Shown here: positions 33,041 through 42,910 of the stretch, in pieces | Layout of the letters: the number at the start of each line of letters is the position of its first letter | Position numbering within the stretch: the first letter of the stretch is position 1 | DNA from: Ligustrum vulgare | Taxonomy: Eukaryota; Streptophyta; Magnoliopsida; Lamiales; Oleaceae | Direction: 5' to 3' | DNA length: 64,000 nucleotides | NCBI GenBank assembly: GCA_963555705.1 | Contig: OY743174.1 | Coordinates: forward strand, 56,938,234 to 57,002,233 | Made by a program: the position numbers and the translations under genes | The notes under the pieces: generated by a model | Told to the model about the DNA's origin: nothing | The model's database searches: none | What the model saw: the letters and a program-made list of their open reading frames with translations, nothing else

Positions 33041-34480
33041 GAAAAATTATACCTGATAAATTAATGAGGCCGGGAAAAAGTTTGATCGGACAATAGGGCC
33101 GAACATGTTATCGAGATGGACCAATCTGGTGTATTCCAAATCATAGGCCCACATTGAGATTACGAGAAAATGGTCCGATCAATTAGGTAAATCAATATGT
33201 AAAACAAGAATAATTCTTCAGATATTGATCTACAATTCAGCTGACATTTTTTGAGTAATTGTATTACATAGGCGGGCCCAAGCAACTCAAGAGCCTTGTT
33301 GAAGGGATAAATGGAGAAAATGATCACCAAAAGAAATCATGTTGATAATTGTTGACGGTATCATTGTATGTGATTCTAACATAAAATATTGCATATTTGT
33401 CGATGATTTGATACAAAATTATTGGTAATATTATTATTGATTCGCATCGATGCACATTTATTAGCGATTACAACGGCAATGCTCGCAATTCGAACCATAA
33501 TTCAATAATGTGGGGCATGGATGAGGTAGATATTAAATATAGTAGATAAAAATGTAGAAAAGTACAAGAAGCATGGTTGTGATTGTCGAACCATATTTGC
33601 ACAATTTTTTAATAATATTATTACATATATTTATTTAATAAATTGATAAGGAATGATGGCAACCAGACTTCACGCCTAACTAAAACAATATACCATCTCT
33701 TCAAACATGAATACAAACTTTGGTCTCGGTTTGTTAAAACTGAGACCAAGGGCTTAGCCTAATGGTTGGCGGCCCTTCCCTCTGGCTTGACAACTTGGGT
33801 TCGAGTCTCATGGGAAAATTTAGGTGAGGTTTATTTGTAATAAAATATATATATATATTAACTAATCCTTAAACTTCACGAGTTGAGCTGTTCATTACTG
33901 CTTAAGTGTCAGCTTATCATCAATTCCTGCTCTATCAATAAAAAATATTTAAATTTACTACAAATATGTCAACCCGTATCATGCCGTCCCAAATTTTAGC
34001 TATGCAAGATGATTCATCTACGTCTCATTTAAAATCCACAAACCACAATATTCAAAAATAATTATTACGTACTATAGATAATAATTAGATTCTATTTGAT
34101 TGTCATTATTTTGCAAAAGAAAAGAGTTTTGAACGACGATTGATAGAATATCGTGTAATTGAAAATTTTTGAACTTATGCATAAGATATTTATTGTTAAA
34201 ATGTGCGATTAAAATTGAGTATTGTAGAAAAATGAGTTAAAAGTAATGAGAATCAAACAAAGGCTAAATATGATCCGCTCAAAGAGTGCACATAGTGTTG
34301 GGCCAATAAATCGCGAATCATCAGACCCAAATCAGCTCAGATCAATTTGGATCGATTTCATTACTTGATAGGTCGATTTTCAGATAATTCTGAATCCAAA
34401 TAAATAATTTTGGTTTGGTATTTATTTTTGTTGTTTAAAAAATCAAGGGTGTTTAACCCTAGAAATCAACAAAAAATATC
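33041..34480. other. Intergenic between LTR fragment and gypsy element
   Basis: No gene is seen. It contains the SINE listed separately and ends in the sequence into which the gypsy inserted. Confidence 0.5.
33742..33846 (+). mobile_element. tRNA-derived SINE
   Basis: Starts 'gagaccaagggcttag'. An A-box-like 'tagcctaatggttgg' lies at 33755-33769 and a B-box 'gggttcgagtctc' at 33797-33809, spaced as in a tRNA promoter. It ends in 'gtttatttgtaataaa' followed by a (TA)n run. The flank TGGTCTC...GAGACCA (33721-33748) can form a hairpin. No tRNA cloverleaf is complete, so it is not a functional tRNA gene. Confidence 0.6.
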
Positions 34481-34485
34481 GAACT

Positions 34486-35158
34486 TGTTGAAAGCGGGCC
34501 CAAAGAAAGGTACAGCGATCCATCAGCGAAGGCCCAATAATGGCCCAATGGACCTTGACCCACAGCTAAGACCTAGAATATCACCTTGGGATGAATGCCG
34601 AGGTGGTATGTCAAGCAAACCTCTTTAGCCGACCTGGTTAACGCCCCGTCCGATGTGCTTTATACACAGCCGGGGTGCTTTATGGCGTTGACCAGAAGAA
34701 AGAGATGGAGTCAGTGATGGGACGCTGCCTTTACCCAGACGTGACAGGCGCCCATCCCCTACGAAATGTAGCAATGATTACGGTTTGAAAAGCAAGATTG
34801 TCACATCCATAAGCTAGGGTGATGACAAGTGTAAAGTATGCCACGTGTCGCAATCCGAGACAAGAAGTTTCACTATAAATGAAGCACAATTGTCTCCAAG
34901 TAAAGAGTTAGCAATTTCTCACTCTTAACTCTATATTTCTCTCACTCCCTTTTCTCTCTTTTACACACTTTTATCTCCCGCACCCAATATATATTTGCCT
35001 AAAATGAGCACTGACTTAGGCATCGGAGTGCAAACGGGAGCCACCTCGGCCCCCTTTGCAAGCTGATTGTTTGTCTTAGTGCGCAGGAGATCCACGTGTT
35101 CAAGAGGGAGGAGCTGAGACGTGTTGGTCCAAGGTCCAGCCGGATTTTGTGGTCAACA
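34486..35158 (+). repeat. 5' LTR of the gypsy element
   Basis: 673 bp, TGTTGAAAGCGGGCCC...GTGGTCAACA. A TATA box tataaat is at 34874-34880, giving an expected RNA start near 34905. Confidence 0.95.
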
Positions 35159-35161
35159 TTT

Positions 35162-35178
35162 TGGCGCCGTTTGTGGGA
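35162..35178 (+). other. Primer-binding site of the gypsy element
   Basis: TGGCGCCGTTTGTGGGA starts three bases after the LTR. TGGCGCCGTT matches the complement of the plant tRNA-Asp 3' end, the usual primer in Tat/Athila elements; the last bases diverge. Confidence 0.8.
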
Positions 35179-35280
35179 AGCCATACTGCTAACCACGAAA
35201 ACACATGATAAAAAGCCACACATAGAAAGGTAGCCCTGAAAAAGGACGAATAACCTCTTACAATAGAGCGGATAACTGCA

Positions 35281-35722
35281 AAGAGCTTTGAAAGATAAGC
35301 TGGTTGGCCTTGAAAAAGGTAGGAGCTTTGAAAGATAAGCTGGTTGGCCTTGAAAAAGGTAGGAGCTTTGAAAGATAAGCTGGTTGGCCTTGAAAAAGGT
35401 AGGAACTTTGAAAGATAAGCTGGTTGGCCTTGAAAAAGGTAGGAGCTTTGAAAGGTAAGCAGGTTGGCCTTGAAAAAGGTAGGAGCTTTGAAAGATAAGC
35501 TGGTTGGCCTTGAAAAATGTAGGAGCTTTGAAAGATAAGCTGGTTGGCCTTGAAAAAGGTAGGAACTTTGAAACATAAGTTTAAACAACCTTGAAAAAGG
35601 TAAAGAACTTTGAAACATAAGTTTAAACAACCTTGAAAAAGGTAAAGAACTTTGAAACATAAGTTTAAACACCCTTGAAAAAGGTAAAGAACTTCGAAAC
35701 ATAAGTTTAACAACCTTGAAAA
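35281..35722 (+). repeat. Tandem repeats in the gypsy leader (7 x 40 bp, then about 4 x 42 bp)
   Basis: Units start every 40 bp at 35281, 35321, 35361, 35401, 35441, 35481 and 35521, each 'aggagctttgaaagataagc' plus 'tggttggccttgaaaaaggt'. From 35561 the unit changes to 'aactttgaaacataagttta' plus 'aacaaccttgaaaaaggtaa'. Lying between the primer site and gag, they are untranslated. They produce long minus-strand ORFs (35100-35851) that are artefacts of the repeat. Confidence 0.95.
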
Positions 35723-35795
35723 AGGTTTGAAGCAGCAAGACAAAGGTCTATCTATCCTTGAAAAGCAATCTAAAGAACAGAAATTCTTCTGAAAC

Positions 35796-38700
35796 ATGAA
35801 TGAAAGTGACGATGATGTTAACCCCCGTAGGGGAGGAAGTGGCCGACACAACGAGGACGAAGTTCCTCAAGGACTCCATGAAAACGCCGACGAGGAAGTG
35901 GCACAACCTAATCCACCTCGCCGGCACCGAAATCGCCGCATGATGCGAGACATGACACTCATGGCGGCCCAAATGCTGGAGATGCAGAGGCAGCAAATAG
36001 AACAGACTGCTGCAATGAACGCCTTTATGGCCAGAGGGTATGCTGTGAACGAACCCGCAATGCCTCAGCAATACTCACAGCCACACTACTCACCATCCGA
36101 AGCGGCCACTGTATCTTATTATTATCAGGATCTGCAGGCATACGCCGAAGTGGACTCCGAGCCCTTATACGAGCGAGACCCAGAACATGGAACACATGGG
36201 GAACAAAACCCACCCCCAGCTAGACGCAGGGAGGCTTCTCCCGCAAATTTCGGCAGTGTTTTCAGCCGAATAGGAGGGTTATTCAAGGGACGACGGGGAC
36301 AAACGGACCCAGGTCGGCGCAATGCCGCAGAGCCCAGAAATAGGCGCGAGCGACGCGCTGAAGAAGCCTTGTCGCAGGATCAAATATACCGGGACCAACA
36401 AGGTATGGGGGGAGAAAGGATGGCATCAGTAAATGAGCCTAGGAATAGGCAAGAAAGAAGAGCCGAAGCAGTTCGGACTAATCCTCGTAATGAATTACAG
36501 AGCCATGAAAGGCCAAACTACGGCCACGTTCCACCACCACAAAGGCAAGAGTACGCTCCGCCGCTCTATGGCCAATACCGTGATCCAGAGTATTCCGGTC
36601 ACGACGAGAACAGCGAGCTGCCATCATACGAGTTGGATGACGAAGAGGAAGTAAGTCCCTTCACAGAGGGCCTCCGTAGATGCCCCGTTCCCCATGACTT
36701 TGAGATGCCAGAAATGGCAAAATACTCTGGCCGAGGTGATCCTGATGATCACCTGTTAAATTACCGCGCCAGCATGGAAATAGCCGGGGCCACCCCGGCA
36801 CTGAAATGTAAAGCTTTTGCTTTAACCCTTGAGGGAAGTGCCATACGATGGTATAAAAAACTCCCTCCTGGCAGCATCCACAGTTGGAGGGATATGAAAA
36901 CTGCTTTTAAGAATGGCTTTGTTTCTTCCAGGCCTGGCCAACTCCCACTCCAACGCCTTCAGGATCTGAGGCAAGGAAGGGACGAATCTCTGAAAAGTTA
37001 CCTAGCCAGATTTACTGAAGAAATGCATATCTGCGAAAATATCACAGAGGCGGAGCTGTTTTCCGCCTTAAAAGGAGGGCTAGATATGACCAGCATGTTT
37101 TGGAGGGATGTCCGGAGCAGGAAACCAAGGGATTACAACACCCTGGTAGACCTGATGAAAGAAGAGATTGTATCGGAGGAAATGGCTAGGGCCAGAGATA
37201 ATCACCCCCAAGGGAGATACAACCTTGGATATTCCAATGAAGCGGACCTCAAAAAGGGAGGAAACAAGGATAGGGTCCTCGGTAACCGAGGTGGTGCTCC
37301 TCGTCCATTTCCGGGGACAGGATCCAGCTTTGCAACAGAAATCACGGAAGCTATCCCTCACTTGCACTCTAACACCCCTTCTCAAAATCCTCACACTGCT
37401 CAAGGGAGAGTGGAAAGCAGCCGAAGTGGAAAACAGCCCATGATTGGGGCTTACTGCGCCTACCACAGATATTACGGTCACGCAACAGAGGATTGCAGGG
37501 AAATCCACATGCTAGCTGACCAAAAGGCGCAGGGGAGAAGGGGAGGTGACTTCCCCCCCGACACAGGGAGAACTCGAAAATCTGGTGGCCAGAAGTTCAA
37601 CCGAGCTGATAGGAGAGCTCCGTGGAAGAATTCAACTAAAGAAAGAATTAACAATCATCAAAGAGACAGAAATAAGGGTCAAGACACCACCTCGGCACAT
37701 GCTAAAGATACACGGGAACCACCTACGCCTGTGGCAGACCTCCCCATTCGTGAAATTGACACAATACTGGGAGGCCCCCACCCAGGTGGGAGCACAAACA
37801 ACTCCCAAAAGAGGTATATAAGAGAGGCCAAGCAGCCCGCCAACGTGAACTATCATATCCATTCTCATCCTGTTGGGATTCCTCAGACGGAACCTATCAC
37901 CTTCACACAAGACGATGCCGTTGGAGTGCACTTCCCGCACAACGACGCATTGGTTATCAGAGTGGTGGTGGCTCGAAATGGGCTATCACGAATGATGGTG
38001 GATGATGGTGCCTCGGTAAATGTGATATACGGGGCAACTTTTGATAAGATGGGGATCAGCACCCCACTTATTCCAGTCCCTGATCCAATATACAGTTTCA
38101 TGGGGGACAGCATAACCCCCAGAGGATCCATAACACTTACGACTGAAGTAGGGCAGTCACCGACCCTCTCCAGAATTCCTATGGAATTTTTGGTAGTAGA
38201 CAAAATCTCCTCCTACCATGGTTCAATTGGAAGGCCTGGCCTTATTGACTTGGGGGCTGTAACGCATACCAAAAACATTTGCATGAAGTTCCCCACCGAG
38301 CATGGCGTTGCAACTGTAAGGGGAAGCCAAACAGAATCCCGGGCTTGTTACACAAATGCGATCCGGAAGTTTCAGGATCGAAGCCTGAACATGATCAGTG
38401 ATGTAGCTATGGCCGAGGCTGTCCCAGACCCTGAAAGATTGGGTGAAGGGCCATCTGAAGATAAGGATGTCACGATGACCCTAGAGGAGGATTTAGCAGA
38501 TCTAGACCCCAGGATGGCAGGTGACAATTGCCCCACCCCGGCCGAAAAGTTGGAATGCTTCGGCGTAGACCCACATGATCCAATCAAAGAATTACAGATC
38601 GGACTGGACTCGCCAACAGAATACAAGAGTCAATTAAAGGACTTCCTACTTCAAAACCTCGATGTATTCGCATGGAAGCATGGTGACATGGTTGGGATTG

Positions 38701-41700
38701 ATCCTAAGGAGGCCTGTCACAGACTCCAGCTGGATCCCCGAAGCCCTGGGCACAGGCAAAAAAGAAGGCCCATGAGTTCGGACAAGTATGAGGCCTTGAA
38801 AGACGAGGTCGCAAAGCTACTGAAAAATGGCTTCATAAGAGAGTCTCGATATCCGAAGTGGGTGTCAAACCCTGTTTTAGTACCAAAACACAATGGGAAA
38901 TTGCGGGTGTGCATTGATTTTTCTAATTTGAATCAGGCATGTCCCAAAGACAGCTTTCCATTGCCCCGGATTGATCAACTGGTCGACTCCACGGCGGGAC
39001 ACGAGTTGCTAAGCTTCATGGATGCATATTCCGGGTACAATCAGATTCCCATGCTCGAATCGGATGAAGAGCATACTTCATTTATCACAGATAGAGGACT
39101 CTATTGCTACAGAGCTATGCCATTTGGCTTGAAGAATGCGGGAGCTACTTATCAGAGGCTGGTAAACCGCATGTTCTCGAAACAATTGGGGAACACTATG
39201 GAGGTGTACGTTGATGACATGTTAGTCAAAAGCATGGTCGCTGCTGATCATATCCTCCATTTGTCAAAAGCCTTTGACGTTTTGAGAAGATATCGGATGA
39301 AACTCAATCTGGCAAAGTGTGCTTTCGGGGTAGCATCTGGGAAATTCCTCGGATTCATGGTGAATAAGAGGGGAATCGAATCCAATCCGGACAAAATCAA
39401 TGCTCTGCTAAACATGCAGTCGCCTCGGAACCCAAAAGAAGTGCAAAGCTTAACGGGAAGAATCGCGGCCCTGAACCGGTTCGTCTCAAAATCCACTGAC
39501 AAATGCTTGCCATTTTTCAAGGTCCTGAAGGGGGGAAAGCGATTCCAATGGACACCAGAATGCGAGCAGGCGTTTGCCGACCTGAAAGCTTCTTTAGGCC
39601 GCCCCCCATTGCTATCAAAGCCAAAATCTGGCGAGCCTCTCTACCTATATTTGGCTGTATCTAAAGAGGCTGTTAGCTCAGTGCTAATCCGAGAGAAGGA
39701 TGGGAACCAGTTACCAGTATATTATGTAAGCAAAGCCATGCTGGACGCCGAAGCGCGCTACCCAGATATGGAAAAACTTGCTCTCTCGTTGATCACAGCC
39801 TCACGTAAGCTTCGTCCCTACTTTCAGTCACACTCCATACAAGTGCTCACCAACTTTCCCATGAGACAAGTGTTGCAAAAACCAGACGTTTCTGGGAGGT
39901 TACTAAAATGGGCGATAGAAATCAGCCAGTTCGACCTACATTATGCGCCTCGGACCGCCGTAAAGGGTCAGGCGTTGGCAGACTTCGTAGTTGAATTCAC
40001 CCATCCACCTGAGGTCGAAATGGTAGACAACACCGAGGACAGCCAACATGATGGACAGAAGTGGAAATTGTTCGTTGATGGGTCCTCGGCTGATGGACGA
40101 TCCGGCGCAGGAATACTGTTAGTAAGCCCAGAAGGGTTTAAATTACACAGTGCAATCCGCTTTGGATTCAAAGCCTCCAACAATGTTGCTGAATACGAGG
40201 CGCTATTAGCCGGGCTAAGACTTGCGAAAGCATTGAAGATTAAGTCCGTGGTGGCTAACAGTGATTCGCAGCTTGTTGTAAGCCAATTCAATGGGCAATT
40301 TTCTGTCAAAGAACCCTCTATGGTCGCTTACTTGAAGAAAGTAAGAGATTTAGCTATGTACTTCGGAAAAATGGAGTTACAGCACATTCCCAGAACAGAG
40401 AATTTCAACGCTGATGCTTTGGCCAAACTAGCAAGCAGCAGTGATTCGGAGCTCCACAATCTGATCCCTGTAGAGCACATGATGACCTCATCCATTGAGC
40501 CAGGACCGAAGATCCTGGCGATTGAAGAAGAGGGATCCTGGATGAACCCCCTAATCGCATATTTAAAGCATCAGACAGTTCCAAACGAGCCCGAAGCAGC
40601 TCGGAAATTGCGGAAATACTCTGCGAACTTCGTGCTCTTAGACGACTTACTTTATAAGCGGAGTTACACCTCTCCTTTGCTAAGATGTGTGGAGCTAGAG
40701 GAAGGGCAGTATGTGATGAGAGAAATCCATGAGGGCATCTGCGGCAACCACACCGGGGCTTTGTCGCTAGCTCGGAAAGCCCTCAAACAGGGATATTTTT
40801 GGCCTACTATGCGAAAGGATTCCCATGACTTTGTGCGGAAATGTGACAAATGCCAAAGACACGCGACCATACCACATCAGCCGCATCACGAGCTAACTGT
40901 GGTAACTAGCCCTTGGCCCTTTGCAAAGTGGGGGGTTAACATTATTGGTCCTGTGCCCAGAGGAGCTGGTAACAATTGCTTTGCTATAGTAGCAATTGAC
41001 TACTTCACCAAGTGGGTCGAAGCGGAACCTTTGATGAAGATCACCGAGGCCAACACCACCAAGTTCATTTGGAAAAATATCATATGCCGGTTCGGAATAC
41101 CACATTCGCTGGTTAGTGACAATGCAAAACAGTTCAAAAACAGAAGCGTGGATGAGTTGTGTGACGATTTGGGAATCAGGAAGCTGTTCTCATCTCCACA
41201 TCACCCACAGGCCAACGGGCAGGTTGAAGCGGTGAACAAGACCATAAAAAATACTCTGAAAAGGAAGTTGGAATTCAGAAAGGGCGCGTGGGTAGACGAG
41301 CTCCCACAGGTGTTACGGGCGCTTCGAACCACCTCGCACACCGCTACTGGTGAAACACCCTTCTCGCTGGCTTACGGAGCCGAGGCGGTATGCCCCGTTG
41401 AAATCGGAATCCCTACGCTTCGACAAACTCATTATGACGAAGTTAGAAACGAGGAAGCGCAAAGGGCCGGTTTAGACTTATTAATGGAAAAGCGGAATGA
41501 TTCCCAAGAGGTAATGACCAAATACCAGAAAAAGATGGCTCGATACTACAACAAAATGGTGAAGAGCCGACGCTTTAATATTGGGGACTTGGTCCTCAAA
41601 AAGGTTCTTCCTTCAACACAGGAGCCAGGAGTAGGGACTCTGGGGCCTAACTGGGAAGGCCCTTACAAGGTTGTTGCCGAGGTGGTACCCGGAACATACA

Positions 41701-41774
41701 TGATTGAGGACTTGTCTGGAGTTCCTCTATGTAATCCTTGGAACACGGACCACCTTCGCCGTTATTTTCAGTAA
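35796..41774 (+). CDS. Gypsy Gag-Pol polyprotein, 1992 aa
   Basis: A single open frame. Residues about 280-470: Gag (EMAKYSGRGDPDDHLLNYRA, GSAIRWYKKLPPGSI). About 553-567: zinc-knuckle-like CAYHRYYGHATEDC, with His in place of the second Cys. 736-740: protease DDGAS. About 990-1200: reverse transcriptase with YVDD at 1138-1141. About 1285-1350: Ty3-type RNase H. About 1425-1560: second RNase H (FVDGSSADGRSGAGI), typical of Tat. 1645 onward: integrase zinc region (HEGICGNH...CDKCQRH). The catalytic core should be D-D35-E: Asp1775 (SDNAKQF) and Glu1811 (GQVEAV) are present with 35 residues between them, but position 1715, 60 residues before Asp1775, is Asn (WGVNIIGP, codon 40938-40940). Integrase of this copy is therefore probably inactive. 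Everything else looks intact. Short ORFs in other frames across this span are shadows. Confidence 0.95.
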   Translation: MNESDDDVNPRRGGSGRHNEDEVPQGLHENADEEVAQPNPPRRHRNRRMMRDMTLMAAQMLEMQRQQIEQTAAMNAFMARGYAVNEPAMPQQYSQPHYSPSEAATVSYYYQDLQAYAEVDSEPLYERDPEHGTHGEQNPPPARRREASPANFGSVFSRIGGLFKGRRGQTDPGRRNAAEPRNRRERRAEEALSQDQIYRDQQGMGGERMASVNEPRNRQERRAEAVRTNPRNELQSHERPNYGHVPPPQRQEYAPPLYGQYRDPEYSGHDENSELPSYELDDEEEVSPFTEGLRRCPVPHDFEMPEMAKYSGRGDPDDHLLNYRASMEIAGATPALKCKAFALTLEGSAIRWYKKLPPGSIHSWRDMKTAFKNGFVSSRPGQLPLQRLQDLRQGRDESLKSYLARFTEEMHICENITEAELFSALKGGLDMTSMFWRDVRSRKPRDYNTLVDLMKEEIVSEEMARARDNHPQGRYNLGYSNEADLKKGGNKDRVLGNRGGAPRPFPGTGSSFATEITEAIPHLHSNTPSQNPHTAQGRVESSRSGKQPMIGAYCAYHRYYGHATEDCREIHMLADQKAQGRRGGDFPPDTGRTRKSGGQKFNRADRRAPWKNSTKERINNHQRDRNKGQDTTSAHAKDTREPPTPVADLPIREIDTILGGPHPGGSTNNSQKRYIREAKQPANVNYHIHSHPVGIPQTEPITFTQDDAVGVHFPHNDALVIRVVVARNGLSRMMVDDGASVNVIYGATFDKMGISTPLIPVPDPIYSFMGDSITPRGSITLTTEVGQSPTLSRIPMEFLVVDKISSYHGSIGRPGLIDLGAVTHTKNICMKFPTEHGVATVRGSQTESRACYTNAIRKFQDRSLNMISDVAMAEAVPDPERLGEGPSEDKDVTMTLEEDLADLDPRMAGDNCPTPAEKLECFGVDPHDPIKELQIGLDSPTEYKSQLKDFLLQNLDVFAWKHGDMVGIDPKEACHRLQLDPRSPGHRQKRRPMSSDKYEALKDEVAKLLKNGFIRESRYPKWVSNPVLVPKHNGKLRVCIDFSNLNQACPKDSFPLPRIDQLVDSTAGHELLSFMDAYSGYNQIPMLESDEEHTSFITDRGLYCYRAMPFGLKNAGATYQRLVNRMFSKQLGNTMEVYVDDMLVKSMVAADHILHLSKAFDVLRRYRMKLNLAKCAFGVASGKFLGFMVNKRGIESNPDKINALLNMQSPRNPKEVQSLTGRIAALNRFVSKSTDKCLPFFKVLKGGKRFQWTPECEQAFADLKASLGRPPLLSKPKSGEPLYLYLAVSKEAVSSVLIREKDGNQLPVYYVSKAMLDAEARYPDMEKLALSLITASRKLRPYFQSHSIQVLTNFPMRQVLQKPDVSGRLLKWAIEISQFDLHYAPRTAVKGQALADFVVEFTHPPEVEMVDNTEDSQHDGQKWKLFVDGSSADGRSGAGILLVSPEGFKLHSAIRFGFKASNNVAEYEALLAGLRLAKALKIKSVVANSDSQLVVSQFNGQFSVKEPSMVAYLKKVRDLAMYFGKMELQHIPRTENFNADALAKLASSSDSELHNLIPVEHMMTSSIEPGPKILAIEEEGSWMNPLIAYLKHQTVPNEPEAARKLRKYSANFVLLDDLLYKRSYTSPLLRCVELEEGQYVMREIHEGICGNHTGALSLARKALKQGYFWPTMRKDSHDFVRKCDKCQRHATIPHQPHHELTVVTSPWPFAKWGVNIIGPVPRGAGNNCFAIVAIDYFTKWVEAEPLMKITEANTTKFIWKNIICRFGIPHSLVSDNAKQFKNRSVDELCDDLGIRKLFSSPHHPQANGQVEAVNKTIKNTLKRKLEFRKGAWVDELPQVLRALRTTSHTATGETPFSLAYGAEAVCPVEIGIPTLRQTHYDEVRNEEAQRAGLDLLMEKRNDSQEVMTKYQKKMARYYNKMVKSRRFNIGDLVLKKVLPSTQEPGVGTLGPNWEGPYKVVAEVVPGTYMIEDLSGVPLCNPWNTDHLRRYFQ

Positions 41775-42910
41775 AACTAAATTCCTCTATGATTGCAACA
41801 TTATCATATTATTTCAAAAAATCGTGGGCGAGCTGCGTTAAAAGTTACGCCAATCTCTATTAGACAACCATCATGAATAAACGCACATTCTAAAATTATT
41901 TTGGTCATGACACCATACGCCCACACTATGCATAAAAATTGTTAAGGACAAGGGACTCTCATAAGGCTAAACTACGATCACCACGTAAGGATTGGGAGTT
42001 TTAATACAATAAATGCTTCGAACCACTCAAAATCTAAGGTGCCGCACTCATTCACCGTCATTCACCGTACGATATGTTTGGAATCATTCAAATATAACCA
42101 AATGTTGTCACTTAGACCAAAATCCTTGGTGCGTTAAGTTAGTTCATACATACGGACAAAGCGTTTGCAAGATATACTAAGTGCTGTGTGCATAAGCGTA
42201 AAAGACAAACGTAAAAAATTCTTATGTTATTTTGGCCGCAAATACAACACGCCTCCGCCAGGCAAGATCTTTGCTAAAAACAAGGGACTCCGGTGAATTT
42301 ACACTGCGACATTAACAGAGGTTCATACAAAGATGTAAATGTAGGTGTCACAGAGTTTTAAGGTAAAATCGCTCAAAGGTTGGTCAAGATCAGAACTAAT
42401 TAGTAAAGGTATATCAACTGTGCCGGATCTGGGGGAATAGCAAATGATTAAACTTGAATAGAATTATTGCTGCAAAGTGATGACAAATTCGATCCGCTCA
42501 TGAATGACCACATCGGATTTGAGGGACTAGCACACCCAAAATATGGCCATCCACGACCAAAGGTTTAGATATCGCCTTGGACTAAATGGTCGAGGAGGAA
42601 AAGGCACGGGAGCCCCTCCAGCCGAACTAAGTTATGCTTGTCCGAGGTGCTCTAAATCATGTGCATTTTACAAATCAAGACATTTACAGACAAACATTTA
42701 CTTGGTCCCACATATCATCTTACAATTATGAAACTCGCACTTGGAAATACTCATGTTTAAGCAGTAAAGGAAAAACGTTGCTGCACCAAAATATGAATAA
42801 GCTGCTCCATTCATAAAAATGAGACGTGTACAATATGAAGTGCCGGGGGACTTACAAAAAGAAAGAAAAGAAGAAAACAAAAAGCTAAAGCTAACAAATA
42901 CAGAAGAAGA
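41775..42910 (+). other. Gypsy 3' non-coding region between pol and the antisense gene
   Basis: No coding sequence is supported. Near its end, 42500-42530, is a polypurine-like motif closely resembling the one before the 3' LTR. Confidence 0.6.

Noticed and set aside
33742..33846. Possible tRNA gene
   Set aside because: A and B boxes are present but the acceptor stem and anticodon arm do not form a cloverleaf; a SINE explains it better.
35100..35851. Two long minus-strand ORFs (212 and 197 aa) with repeated LFQGQ/FKLMFQSS patterns
   Set aside because: They are read through the 40/42-bp tandem repeats of the gypsy leader, whose unit pairs keep frames open; there is no protein-like composition outside the repeat.
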